Assembly: GCA_944372095.1 (NCBI GenBank)
Contig: CALVYG010000048.1
Location: 1-64,000, forward strand
Length of the DNA stretch: 64,000 nt
Direction of reading: 5' to 3'
Origin: an uncultured Clostridia bacterium
GTDB taxonomy: Bacteria; Bacillota; Clostridia; Christensenellales; DTU072
Below are positions 1 to 10,011 of this stretch, piece after piece. The notes under the pieces were generated by a model. The model was not told the DNA's origin and did not search any database. It saw only the letters and a list, made by a program, of their open reading frames with translations. Both the position numbers and the translations under genes were made by a program. The first letter of the stretch is position 1, and each line of letters opens with the position of its first letter.

Positions 1-645
1 AGCACCATTGACGGCTAACTCAAGTTCTTCAATGTTCGTATAAAAATCTTGTTCATCATAAAAATCATAAGGAGTTCCGTCATCCGTAACTCCGACGACA
101 CCGGCTTCTTTCATTGATTCTATTGAAAATCCTTTTTCTTTTAGATGATTTATAAGGGAACTGTAATCCGTAGAATACCCTATACCAAATTTTGTTATGG
201 TTTCCTGTGTGAGTTGTCTTGAATACAAATATTCTAAAGCAATAAGTCCGTCGTTTGTTCTGAGATTGCTATGGTAAAATAATGCAGCGTCTCTGTTTAT
301 TGAATATATCTTTTCTAATAACTCTTTTTGTTTTTTATATTTTATATCTATGGTTCGCTCTGGAACTTCCATTCCGACTTTGCGGGCTAGTTTTTCCAAT
401 GCCTCATTGAATGAAAGTTTATCCATTTCCATAACAAAATTTATTACGTCGCCTTTTTTACCGCAACCGTAACAAACGTAGCACTGGTGAAAAGTTTTTA
501 CTTGAAATGAAGGAGTTTTTTCATTATGGAAAGGACAACAAGCCCAAAAATCTCTGCCTCTTCTTTGCAATGAAACATAGTCGCTTATCACATCGACTAT
601 GTTAATTTTGTCTTTTAATTGCTGAACAAAACTACCGGAATCCGT
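1..645 (-). CDS. dnaG: DNA primase DnaG, N-terminal part (cut by window edge)
   Basis: Primase that lays RNA primers for lagging-strand synthesis. About 215 codons are visible. The start reads FVQQLKDKINIVDVISDYV, the standard DnaG N-terminus. A CHC2 zinc finger follows, with ligands in CPFH and CYGC and the conserved EKTPSF between them, then the start of the catalytic-core N-domain (about residues 105-215). No ATG, GTG or TTG lies in frame between an in-frame TAA at 660-658 and the conserved region. The best-spaced codon is ACG at 645-643, eight bases after AAGGAG (659-654). Near the edge the protein departs from the usual YDRFRxRIMFPI stretch (it reads PYDFYDEQDF), so there may be an insertion. 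Family call is firm; the start is uncertain. Confidence 0.9.
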
Positions 646-668
646 CTCTATCTCTCCTTACGCTGATA

Positions 669-699
669 TTATTCGACAAATTTCGACGTGTATCCTAAA
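669..699 (-). promoter_or_regulatory. Sigma-H-like promoter before dnaG
   Basis: On the minus strand TTAGGATAC (-35 region) is followed after 12 bases by GTCGAATAA. This fits the Bacillus sigma-H consensus RnAGGAwWW-N11/12-RnnGAATww apart from the first base and one W of the -35 element. Transcription would begin just before the dnaG ribosome site at 659-654. The Bacillus sigA operon is known to carry a sigma-H promoter. The match is seen; its function is inferred. Confidence 0.5.
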
Positions 700-719
700 A
701 GTTTTATCTTAAAAGTGTA

Positions 720-1028
720 TTATTTTTTGAATTTTGCTCGCAAAGCTAAGTAAATTGAACTTAAATCAAGAATATATTTTGTTTTATTTTCATCGTTTAA
801 TTCGTTATATATTTCTTCGTCAATCATTTTTCCAAGCGGATTATAAACAAAATCATCGCTTGCAAGAACTTCTGCTATCATACTGTTTAGTCTGGCGATA
901 TCTTGTCTTGTTAGTTTTTGTGAATTAAGGTAAAATACTTCATCGTCTACCGGTTGAAATCTGCTTTGATTTAATCTGATTTTTGCTTCCTTAATGTACT
1001 TTTTCCATTCTTCGGTTCTTTTATTCAT
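720..1028 (-). CDS. Uncharacterised 102-residue protein upstream of dnaG
   Basis: I do not recognise this protein. The start MNKRTEEWKKY at 1028 is preceded by GGAGGT four to five bases away. A longer reading from 1112 has a hydrophobic, A+T-derived leader with no ribosome site and is not used. The product is hydrophilic and looks mainly helical, with no membrane segment and no cysteine motif. It ends in a basic RAKFKK tail. It lies 59 bases before the dnaG sigma-H-like promoter and diverges from rpsU, so it could be co-transcribed with dnaG. Coding is supported by the ribosome site and codon pattern; function is unknown. Confidence 0.75.
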   Translation of the reverse strand: MNKRTEEWKKYIKEAKIRLNQSRFQPVDDEVFYLNSQKLTRQDIARLNSMIAEVLASDDFVYNPLGKMIDEEIYNELNDENKTKYILDLSSIYLALRAKFKK

Positions 1029-1146
1029 ATGTACCTCCATAGATATATAAAAGTATAAATTAAAACAACATATTTCTGTATACGGAATGCAAAAAAGCAA
1101 ATATTTCGACATAAAAAGACATTTTTTTCGATGTGTATAAAATTAA

Positions 1147-1175
1147 TTGACATTGGTAAGAAAATAATATAAAAT
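1147..1175 (+). promoter_or_regulatory. Sigma-A promoter of rpsU
   Basis: TTGACA at 1147-1152 and TAAAAT at 1170-1175 are separated by 17 bases, about 40 bases before the rpsU start. Confidence 0.75.
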
Positions 1176-1212
1176 ACATAACGAAATCTTTCAGCGAGGA
1201 GGTGAAAACATA

Positions 1213-1386
1213 ATGGCAACTGTATACGTTAAAGAAAACGAATCCGTAGACAGCGCTTTCCGTCGCTGGAAAAGAAAATGTTCTAACGATGGGATTATCG
1301 GAGACCTTAAACGTCATGAGGTTTATGAGAAACCAAGCGTAAGAAGAAAGAAGAAAGCAGAAAACGCAAAAAAAAGAAAATATTAA
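1213..1386 (+). CDS. rpsU: Small ribosomal subunit protein bS21
   Basis: bS21 is a small basic protein of the 30S subunit near the anti-Shine-Dalgarno end of 16S rRNA. The 57-residue product begins MATVYVKENESVDSAFRRWKRK and ends in a lysine/arginine-rich tail (RRKKKAENAKKRKY), both typical of the family in length and pattern. AGGAGG sits seven to eight bases before the ATG. It has its own consensus promoter and is closed by a strong hairpin with a T tract. It points away from dnaG, whereas in many bacteria rpsU is co-oriented with dnaG and rpoD. Confidence 0.97.
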   Translation: MATVYVKENESVDSAFRRWKRKCSNDGIIGDLKRHEVYEKPSVRRKKKAENAKKRKY

Positions 1387-1417
1387 AAAATCGGCATATA
1401 AATGCCGATTTTTTTTA
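1385..1417. terminator. Bidirectional terminator between rpsU and the HIT gene
   Basis: A stem ATCGGCAT / ATGCCGAT with loop ATAA is flanked by an A run on the left and eight T on the right. It can terminate rpsU rightwards and the mtaB-HIT transcript leftwards. Confidence 0.9.
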
Positions 1418-1429
1418 GTTTAAAACTTT

Positions 1430-1765
1430 TTAACCCATTTTTTCTTCCAATTTTTCTCCGCCAAGCAAATGTATATGCAAATGTTTTATACTTTGACATC
1501 CGTTATCCCCTTGGTTTGTTATTAATCTGAATCCTTCTTCCAATCCTAATTTTTTAATCAACCCGGATATCGTAGTAAATATTCTTGCCAACAAATCCGG
1601 CGCTTTAATTGAAATTTCAGTTATGTTATCGAAATGTGTTTTCGGAATGACAAGATAGTGAAGTTTTGCCTGTGGCGCTATGTCTTTAATAATAACTATT
1701 TCTTCATTTTCAAATATTTTTTCTCCTTTCCCGTTTGCTATTTTGCAAAATAAACACTCGTTCAT
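1430..1765 (-). CDS. HIT-family nucleotide-binding hydrolase
   Basis: Histidine-triad protein of the Hint type, which hydrolyses nucleoside phosphoramidates or adenylates in vitro; the physiological substrate is usually unknown. The 111-residue product has the N-terminal CLFCKI motif and the triad HLHIHLL near residue 97. The start ATG at 1765 directly abuts the mtaB stop, with GGAGG inside the mtaB end, so the two are translated together. It is the last gene of the hrcA operon and is followed by the 1385-1417 terminator. This position at the end of a dnaK/mtaB cluster is common in Clostridia. Confidence 0.92.
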   Translation of the reverse strand: MNECLFCKIANGKGEKIFENEEIVIIKDIAPQAKLHYLVIPKTHFDNITEISIKAPDLLARIFTTISGLIKKLGLEEGFRLITNQGDNGCQSIKHLHIHLLGGEKLEEKMG

Positions 1766-3001
1766 TTACTTTACCTCCTTAAGTCCGTCTTTATATATTT
1801 CATTGGGTATGATTTTAACAATTTCTCCGTCATGTGTTGTGTATATTTTTATGTAATTCCTTGAATATCCGACGTTGATACCGTTTTTCTTTTCTTCGAT
1901 AAGTACCTCTTGTTCTATTCCTATGTTTTTAGATAGAAACTTTTTATGCAACTTTGATTTTTCATCTGTAATAATTTTTTTCCTATAATTAACGGTTTCA
2001 GACGGTAAAGGTTTAAGTAAAGCAGCCTTTGTTCCCTGTCTTGAAGAAAAAGGAAAAATATGTAAATCAGAAAAATTCGTATCTTTAACAAAAGATAATG
2101 TATTTTCAAAGGCGCTATCTGTTTCGGTCGGATATCCTATAATTATATCTGTTGTAATTGCCGCATTTGAATCGTATGTTCTTATCAAATCGATTTTTTT
2201 TCTGTACTCTTCTGCCGTATAATGCCTGTTCATATCTTTTAGTACATTATTGTCCCCGCTTTGCAAAGATAAATGAAAATGCGGGCAGAATTTTTTTAAT
2301 CTGAACATCGTGTCCAGTAATTTAGCGTCAATTTTTTCGGCATAAATCGACCCTAAGCGTATACGGATATCAATATCTTTTAATTTTAATAGTAATTCGT
2401 TTAACGAACTTCCGTTATCTTTTCCGTAAGCCATTAAATCTATTCCCGTTAAAACTATTTCATTTGTTTTATCGGCAAGAACATTGATTTCATTTATAAT
2501 GTTTTCAAGGCTACGGGAACGGCTCCTTCCGCGCAAATACGGAATTATACAGTATGAACAGAAATTATTACAACCGTCTTGAATTTTAACAAAGGCACGT
2601 GTTCTGTGCGGAAATTGCAAACAACCGTCTTCATATTTTTCTGCAACAGATAAATCAGTCATTGTAAAATCGTTATTATATATTTTTTCTACAACCGAAA
2701 ACTTATTTGTCGTGCCGGCGATATATATAACCCTGTTTTTCTTAAAAGAATCGGGAGAAATTTGCGAAGCGCATCCCAGAACGAATATCTTTGCATTTGG
2801 ATTGAGCTTAACACAGCGCGTTATTGCTTGTCTGGATTTTTTTTCCGCTTCCGCAGTTACTGCACATGTATTCAGAATATAGATATCCGCTTCGGTTAAT
2901 TCTTCCGTTACGTCATTGCCTGCATATGCGAGTTTTTCCGCAATTACATTACATTCGTATTGATTTACTTTACATCCAAGATTAAAAATTGCTATTTTCA
3001 C
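1766..3001 (-). CDS. mtaB: tRNA N6-threonylcarbamoyladenosine(37) methylthiotransferase MtaB
   Basis: Radical SAM enzyme that converts t6A37 to ms2t6A37 in tRNAs reading ANN codons. The N-terminal UPF0004 domain has cluster cysteines in LGCKVNQYE, NTCAVT and LGCAS. The radical SAM domain has the CxxxCxxC site in DGCNNFCSYCIIP. A TRAM-like C-terminus follows, giving 411 residues, slightly short for the family. The start is set at GTG 3001, which gives MKIAIFNLGCK; a TTG six bases earlier is possible. It overlaps the end of rsmE by 20 bases and abuts the HIT gene. Confidence 0.93.
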   Translation of the reverse strand: MKIAIFNLGCKVNQYECNVIAEKLAYAGNDVTEELTEADIYILNTCAVTAEAEKKSRQAITRCVKLNPNAKIFVLGCASQISPDSFKKNRVIYIAGTTNKFSVVEKIYNNDFTMTDLSVAEKYEDGCLQFPHRTRAFVKIQDGCNNFCSYCIIPYLRGRSRSRSLENIINEINVLADKTNEIVLTGIDLMAYGKDNGSSLNELLLKLKDIDIRIRLGSIYAEKIDAKLLDTMFRLKKFCPHFHLSLQSGDNNVLKDMNRHYTAEEYRKKIDLIRTYDSNAAITTDIIIGYPTETDSAFENTLSFVKDTNFSDLHIFPFSSRQGTKAALLKPLPSETVNYRKKIITDEKSKLHKKFLSKNIGIEQEVLIEEKKNGINVGYSRNYIKIYTTHDGEIVKIIPNEIYKDGLKEVK

Positions 3002-3710
3002 TTTCAATTTCCACCATTTTATCGTTAACCAATACGCATGCGGAGACTACTGCTGTGCTTACTCTCATTATACATTTACCAAGAGTGCAAATCTTTATTT
3101 TTTTGTCTTTGGCTAATTGAATTTCGTGTTGAGAAAATCCGCCTTCAGGTCCTATAAATAAGTTTATTTTTTTATAACCCGATAAATCTTTTTTTTCTAC
3201 TCTGTTTTGCTTTTCAAATTCGTAAAATAAAAAATTTTTATAATTTTCTGTACTTATAATAGCGTCTGAGAAAGAAACTATCTTATTTATAGCTATAAGT
3301 TTCGACCTTCCGCACTGCTTACTGCTTTCAAGAACAATTTTATTAAGCCTGTCATAATTAACATCTTTTACGTTGCAATGTTCTGAAATAAAGGGAGTTA
3401 TTGAAGAAACGCCTAACTCGGTTGCTTTCTGGACGACCGTATCCAAATCTTTGTTGTTTCCGATGTATAAATTGACTGAAAAATCGTTTTCAACATTATT
3501 TTTTTCGATTTTATCGATTTTAGCAGTTAAACTGTTTTTTGAAATATCGGTTATAGTACAATAATAATCGTATTCGCCGTTATCGCAAGCAATAAATTTA
3601 TATCCTATCTTATGACGTGTAACTTTTACCGCATGATAGAACTCGTCTCCATCCAGCGTAACATAATCCCCTGTAATTTTTTCATTACAAAAAAAACGTT
3701 TCAAGTCCAT
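2982..3710 (-). CDS. rsmE: 16S rRNA (uracil1498-N3)-methyltransferase RsmE
   Basis: SPOUT-fold methyltransferase that methylates U1498 in helix 44 of 16S rRNA. The N-terminal PUA-like region begins MDLKRFFCNEKITGDYV. The C-terminal SPOUT domain carries the SAM-binding knot motifs IGPEGGFSQHE and LGKCIMRVSTA. At 242 residues it has the normal length. The start is ATG 3710; an in-frame TTG two codons earlier overlaps the prmA stop. It lies between prmA and mtaB, the usual order after dnaJ in Bacillota, and is presumably transcribed from the hrcA promoter. Confidence 0.94.
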   Translation of the reverse strand: MDLKRFFCNEKITGDYVTLDGDEFYHAVKVTRHKIGYKFIACDNGEYDYYCTITDISKNSLTAKIDKIEKNNVENDFSVNLYIGNNKDLDTVVQKATELGVSSITPFISEHCNVKDVNYDRLNKIVLESSKQCGRSKLIAINKIVSFSDAIISTENYKNFLFYEFEKQNRVEKKDLSGYKKINLFIGPEGGFSQHEIQLAKDKKIKICTLGKCIMRVSTAVVSACVLVNDKMVEIESENSNF

Positions 3711-3712
3711 AT

Positions 3713-4627
3713 TCAAAAACTAAATTCAAGGGCGTCCCAATCGCCCATGGTTATTTCTTTTGATAAATCAAATCCTGATGAAGTAAACGCATCGATAACA
3801 TCCGCTTTCCTTTCATGAATAATTCCCGAACAAATAAGATATCCGTTTTTTCGAATATGTTTGATAAGGTCTTTACTTAACCGTATTAGAATATCGGCTG
3901 TGAGATTTGCTAAAATGTAATCGGCTGTTTTATCTTGTTGTGTAAGTAAATCCGCCGCTTCAATATAAACGTGTGTGTCTATATTATTAAGTAAAGCGTT
4001 TTCCTTTGCGGCTTTAACTGCTATACTGTCAATATCGCACATATAACAGTTTTTTGTTCCTTCCAATGCTGCCGCTATGCCCAATATTCCGCTGCCGGTT
4101 CCGACATCTATAACGTCTTTATTCTTAAAGCTGTGGTTACTCATCAAAGATAAGCACATTTTTGTCGATTCATGTTCTCCCGTTCCGAATGCCATCCCGG
4201 GGTCAATAAATATATTTATATAATTACCATCTCGTTCTTTTGGCAGCCATTTCGGAATTATTTTATATTTCCCGATAACTATCGGAGAGTAATATTTTTT
4301 CCAATTTTCGTACCAGCTTTCGTCATCGATTTCATTTATCGTGATTTCACCTGTAGCATAGCCGTGTAAATTTATTATTTCTTTTAACTCCGCTAGTTTT
4401 GAGGTTAATTCATCTTTACTGACAAATCCGCTTACTTTTGCAAAATCACTTTTATTAAATACATCTTCATCAACGTAATCCCACAAAAGATTGCTTTGAA
4501 GAATATCTATAACATCTTGCTTATCAATGATTTTTACACCGCCTTGACAACCGATACTGAAAAAAGCATCGGCGATTAAATCCGCGCTTTCCGAGTTAGT
4601 ATTAACCGTAATTTCATACCATTTCAT
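3713..4627 (-). CDS. prmA: Ribosomal protein L11 methyltransferase PrmA
   Basis: SAM-dependent enzyme that trimethylates lysines and the N-terminus of uL11. The 304-residue protein has the N-terminal substrate-binding domain ([10 protein letters not shown]) and a Rossmann methyltransferase domain. In the latter, PGMAFGTGEHEST and DVGTGSGILGIAA form the SAM site and ANLTADIL is the catalytic NLxA-type loop. Its ATG overlaps the dnaJ stop by one base, and its stop TGA lies next to the rsmE start. Both overlaps indicate translational coupling within the heat-shock operon. Confidence 0.95.
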   Translation of the reverse strand: MKWYEITVNTNSESADLIADAFFSIGCQGGVKIIDKQDVIDILQSNLLWDYVDEDVFNKSDFAKVSGFVSKDELTSKLAELKEIINLHGYATGEITINEIDDESWYENWKKYYSPIVIGKYKIIPKWLPKERDGNYINIFIDPGMAFGTGEHESTKMCLSLMSNHSFKNKDVIDVGTGSGILGIAAALEGTKNCYMCDIDSIAVKAAKENALLNNIDTHVYIEAADLLTQQDKTADYILANLTADILIRLSKDLIKHIRKNGYLICSGIIHERKADVIDAFTSSGFDLSKEITMGDWDALEFSF

Positions 4628-5783
4628 TAATTTATTTCCCGTAATTTCCTATTGAATTTTTCTATTTGCTCATATTTTGCTCTATTTAACTCTTCTTCCG
4701 CATTTTTAACTGCCGCTCTCTGTTTAATGTTAAGAGATTTCGGGACATCTACTATTATGTGAATATACATATCTCCGTAAGCGTCTTTCCTTAAATATTT
4801 AACGCCCTTTCCTTTTACTCTTATTACTGCACCGTGTTGAGTGCCTTCGGGAATATCTATAACTGTATTCCCGTCAAGAGTTGGTACAGTTATCCTTGCA
4901 CCGAGAGCGGCTTGGGTGATTGTTATAGGTAGTTCGTAACTGATATTTACCCCTTCACGTATGAATATCGGATGCTGCGCAACTTTGAAAATAAGAAAGA
5001 GATTTCCGTTCGCTCCCAAACCGTTTGGTGCGGCACAACCTTCTTTAGGGATAGTCATGCTGTTTCCGTTATCAACGCCGGCAGGAATATTTACCGTTAG
5101 CTTACGTTGTTTACGTACTATTCCTTTTCCGTAGCAATCCGGGCATTTATCTACAATTATTTTCCCTTCGCCGTTACATTGAGGACATGTCGTTCTTGTT
5201 TGCATAACTCCGAAAGGTGTACGTTGTTGCATTATTACGGTACCTGAACCGTTACACTTAGGACAAGTTTTCACGCCGGAAGCAGACTTCGACCCAGTAC
5301 CGTTGCAAGAAGTACATTTGTCCATTCGGCTAAAAACAATTTCCTTTCCCTTTACACCGAAACAAGCTTCTTTAAAAGATAGATTAACAACGTATTCTAT
5401 GTCGTCGCCGTCACGTTCGCGCCGAGTTTGTTGCGAATTTCTGCCGCCGCCGGTAAAGCCGCTGAATATATTGCTGAAAAGGTCTTCAAAACCGCCTCCG
5501 AAAGGATTTCCTTCACCGAAAGGATTTCCTCCTCCGGTAAAAGTCGGTCCGTCCTCACTGCCATATTGGTCATAAGCGGCTTTTTTTTGAGGGTCGCTTA
5601 ATACTTCATATGCATGAGTTATTTCTTTAAATTTAGATTCGGCATCTTTTTTTGTTTTTTCATCGGCTGTTGCAAAAACATCAGGATGATATTTTTTTGC
5701 CAAACGACGATATGCGGACTTAATTTCGTCCGCACTCGCCGTTTTTGCTACGCCTAAAATTTCATAATAATTTTTTTGCGCCA

Positions 5784-5784
<1 letters not shown>
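4627..5784 (-). CDS. dnaJ: Chaperone DnaJ (Hsp40)
   Basis: Co-chaperone that stimulates DnaK ATPase and delivers substrates. The 385-residue protein is a complete type I DnaJ. A J domain with HPD (residues 33-35) is followed by a glycine/phenylalanine region with [11 protein letters not shown]. Four CxxCxGxG zinc repeats come next ([32 protein letters not shown]), then the two C-terminal beta domains. It overlaps the dnaK stop by one base and prmA by one base. Expression should follow HrcA/CIRCE control from the promoter at 9252-9279. Confidence 0.97.
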
Positions 5785-7610
<1,826 letters not shown>

Positions 7611-7635
7611 TCATAATCTCCTTTATATTACATTA

Positions 7636-8169
7636 TTATTGTGCTACTTTAACCATACTGGCTCTGAGCACTTTATCTTTTCTTTTATAGCCTTTCTGAT
7701 AAACTTCGACAATTATATTGCTTTTCTCTTTATCTTCACATTGTGCTATGGCATGGTGGAATTTCGGGTCAAATTCTTTACCGAGAGCCTCAATTTCCAC
7801 AACGTCGAATTTTGATAATAAAGCAAGCATCTGCTTATATATCAATTCCATACCGCTTTTAGCCCTTTCATCTTCTACGGCGGCAATTCCGCGTTCAAAG
7901 TTGTCTAAAATTCCTAGCATAGAACATATAACGTCGTCAATTCCTTCATTTCTGGCAACTCTAACGCTTTCATTATTGCGTTTTCTGTAATTGTCAAACT
8001 CCGCTTGTAAGCGTTGCGCTATGTCTTTATATTCGTCTATTTTCTTTTGCGCTTCGGATTCTTCATCGGTTTCTATCACAATCGCTTCGGATTCTTCCGT
8101 AAGTTCCTGTTGTTTATTTTCTTCTGCTTCTTCTTTCGACGGATTATTTTTTTCGTCTTTTTTACTCAT
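7636..8169 (-). CDS. grpE: Nucleotide exchange factor GrpE
   Basis: GrpE releases ADP from DnaK. The N-terminal 50 residues are acidic and low in complexity, then a long coiled coil (about residues 50-110) leads to the C-terminal beta domain ending KVLRASMVKVAQ. Three ATGs are available. GGAGG at 8179-8175 overlaps the first (8181) and sits two bases from the second, but is five bases from the third (8169), so the product is taken to begin MSKKDEKNNPSKEE. The start overlaps the hrcA stop, so the two are coupled. Confidence 0.95.
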   Translation of the reverse strand: MSKKDEKNNPSKEEAEENKQQELTEESEAIVIETDEESEAQKKIDEYKDIAQRLQAEFDNYRKRNNESVRVARNEGIDDVICSMLGILDNFERGIAAVEDERAKSGMELIYKQMLALLSKFDVVEIEALGKEFDPKFHHAIAQCEDKEKSNIIVEVYQKGYKRKDKVLRASMVKVAQ

Positions 8170-9190
8170 CATTGCCTCCATCTAATCCGTTAAGAGTTTT
8201 TTTGATGTAATCAAGCACACTCATAACCTTTCCATAATTCATTCTTTCCGGGCCTATAACTCCCGCACAACCTATCTCTTTTCCGCGATAAGTATACCTT
8301 GCCGTTACAATTGCGCACTTATCGATTCCGCCTTTTTCATCTTTCCCGATTTTTACGTTAAATTCGAGTTCGGTATCCGAATCAACTATATCGGCTATCT
8401 TTTCTTTCGTGTCAATTACTTCCAGGAAGTTCTTTGCCGATACTAAATCCTGGTCAGGCGATTCAAGGAATTTGCTTTGACCTTCAAAATAGACATTGGA
8501 CGCCCCGTGTTCTGCATAATAAATAAGTATAGATACTATATTCTCGAACAATTCCTTAAAGTCGGCAAGTTCTGAATCGATGAGCTTTTCTTTTTCGGTA
8601 ATTTCACTTACACTTTTACCGGAAAAAATTTTATTTATTAAAGCATTTGCGTCGTTTACATAATTTGCGTCTATCGGCTGAGTCAAAGTGATAATCTTAT
8701 CTCTGATAATACCGCTGTCGGTAATTATCACAACCAACGCGCTGTGTTCGTCAAGTTCTACCAGTTTTACTGTCTTTATAACTACATCGTTTATGTTTTT
8801 CAGAACAATTACGGAGGTGTAGTTTGTAATATCGCTTATAACCTTTGCGGTATTTTTTACAAGGTCTTCGATTGCTCCGAAACGCTTATCGAATGAAGCC
8901 TCGATGAATGCAATTTCTTTTCTTGTCAAAGCCTGTTTCTTAATAAACTTATCCACATATAAAGCATAAGCTTTTTTTGACGGAACTCTTCCACTGGAAA
9001 TATGGGGTTGAATAAGATATCCCATTTCTTCCAAAGCAGACAACTCGTTTCTGATTGTGGCACTACTTATATCGTTAAAGTATTTTGCTTTAATTTCTCC
9101 GCTTGAAATCGGAGTAGCGCTCGCTATGAATTCGTCAACTACCGCTTTAAGTATTTTTTGTTTTCTTTCCGACAGTTTTTCTGCTGACAT
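8162..9190 (-). CDS. hrcA: Heat-inducible transcription repressor HrcA
   Basis: Repressor of class I heat-shock genes, stabilised by GroEL and binding CIRCE. The 342-residue protein has an N-terminal winged helix (KLSERKQKILKAVVDEF, then ATIRNELSALEEMGYL as the recognition region and PHISSGRVPSKKAY). GAF-like and dimerisation regions follow, with the C-terminal IGPERMNYGKVMSVLDYI motif. It is first in the operon with grpE, dnaK and dnaJ and lies 30 bases behind a CIRCE-like inverted repeat. Negative autoregulation is therefore expected. Confidence 0.97.
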   Translation of the reverse strand: MSAEKLSERKQKILKAVVDEFIASATPISSGEIKAKYFNDISSATIRNELSALEEMGYLIQPHISSGRVPSKKAYALYVDKFIKKQALTRKEIAFIEASFDKRFGAIEDLVKNTAKVISDITNYTSVIVLKNINDVVIKTVKLVELDEHSALVVIITDSGIIRDKIITLTQPIDANYVNDANALINKIFSGKSVSEITEKEKLIDSELADFKELFENIVSILIYYAEHGASNVYFEGQSKFLESPDQDLVSAKNFLEVIDTKEKIADIVDSDTELEFNVKIGKDEKGGIDKCAIVTARYTYRGKEIGCAGVIGPERMNYGKVMSVLDYIKKTLNGLDGGNDE

Positions 9191-9220
9191 ATTTCCTCTG
9201 GCAATTCCAATCGCACGTTG

Positions 9221-9247
9221 TTAGCAGTCGATATCTTTGATTGCTAA
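9221..9247 (-). promoter_or_regulatory. CIRCE operator (one mismatch)
   Basis: Nine-base arms TTAGCAGTC and GATTGCTAA flank a nine-base spacer. The consensus is TTAGCACTC-N9-GAGTGCTAA. The arms differ from perfect symmetry by one base pair. It lies just after the -10 box, over the expected transcription start, so HrcA binding would block initiation. Confidence 0.9.
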
Positions 9248-9251
9248 ATTT

Positions 9252-9279
9252 ATTATATCACTATTCTATCCTATGTCAA
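9252..9279 (-). promoter_or_regulatory. Sigma-A promoter of the hrcA operon
   Basis: On the minus strand TTGACA (9279-9274) and TATAAT (9257-9252), both exact consensus, are separated by 16 bases. The CIRCE element begins five bases downstream. Confidence 0.9.
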
Positions 9280-9299
9280 GCAAAAATATTCATTTTTTT

Positions 9300-9326
9300 T
9301 AAAATAAAAAAAGCCTTGCGGCTTTT
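9300..9326 (-). terminator. Terminator of the rpmF-plsX-rnc transcript
   Basis: Stem AAAAGCC / GGCTTTT with a GCAA tetraloop and a T run. The rnc stop codon TAA runs into the left arm of the stem. Confidence 0.9.
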
Positions 9327-10011
9327 AACGAATAAATTTATCGTAAAAAATTCGACAAGCTTCTCTTTCGGCGGTATGTTTACTCTTGCCTGTGCCTTCC
9401 GTTGCAACTTTTTCAGAAACAAAAAGTTTAGAAATAAAAATTATTTTTTTATTTTCGGATAAAGATTTTTCTGTTTCTATTTTACAAGGTAAGTGTTTTT
9501 TTGCACAATATTCCAACGTTTTTGACTTGTAATCAATATTATTGAAATCGAGAAACAATTCCAATCCTTTCCATATAAATTCTTTTGCATAGGTGAAATC
9601 ACCTTTACAATCAAGAACGATTGCCCCTACGATTGCCTCAAATAAATCGCATTTAACATTTTCCGAACATTTTACTTCGTCCGAAACTTGTCCCGAGCCT
9701 ACACGTAAATATTTGATTAAATCGTATTTGTCTATAACTTTCGATAAAATCTCAGCGCTTACCATAAAGGCGCGACGTTTAGACAATTCCCCTTCGTTTG
9801 CAGACGGATAATAAGAAAAAAGTCTTGCCCCGACAATATAACCTAAAACTGCGTCGCCGAGAAATTCAAGTCTTTGATAATCGGAAACATTTTTATGTTC
9901 GTTTGCATAGGAAGAATGAGTAAAAGCCGCAACAAGCAAACTTTTATCTTTAAAGGAATATCCGATAATTCTTTCTGCATCCGATAAATTACAATTATTT
10001 TCCGATGTCAT
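9325..10011 (-). CDS. rnc: Ribonuclease III
   Basis: Double-strand-specific endoribonuclease for rRNA processing and mRNA decay. The 228-residue protein has the catalytic motif RLEFLGDAVLGYIV near residue 45 and the second acidic site in DLFEAIVGAIVLD near residue 120. The C-terminal dsRNA-binding domain ends with the GKSKHTAEREAC pattern. ATG 10011 is preferred over TTG 10017 because GAGAAG then lies seven bases upstream. It overlaps the end of plsX by 17 bases. No acpP, fabD or fabG intervenes between plsX and rnc. Confidence 0.96.
   Translation of the reverse strand: MTSENNCNLSDAERIIGYSFKDKSLLVAAFTHSSYANEHKNVSDYQRLEFLGDAVLGYIVGARLFSYYPSANEGELSKRRAFMVSAEILSKVIDKYDLIKYLRVGSGQVSDEVKCSENVKCDLFEAIVGAIVLDCKGDFTYAKEFIWKGLELFLDFNNIDYKSKTLEYCAKKHLPCKIETEKSLSENKKIIFISKLFVSEKVATEGTGKSKHTAEREACRIFYDKFIR

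Noticed and set aside
1095-1140. Shared ATACAC-TCGAAA sequence before the 102-residue gene and before dnaG as a common operator
   Set aside because: The two copies agree only in part and spacing of the second half differs; two examples are too few.
1060-1317. Minus-strand frames opposite rpsU
   Set aside because: rpsU is certain on the plus strand with promoter, ribosome site and terminator; the opposite frame is A+T-driven.
5303-5575. Plus-strand open frames inside dnaJ, dnaK, pnp, lepA and infB
   Set aside because: They are mirror frames of strongly conserved genes on the other strand and have no ribosome site or family features.
8170-8181. Earlier grpE starts at 8181 and 8172
   Set aside because: The first overlaps the GGAGG itself and the second is only two bases from it.
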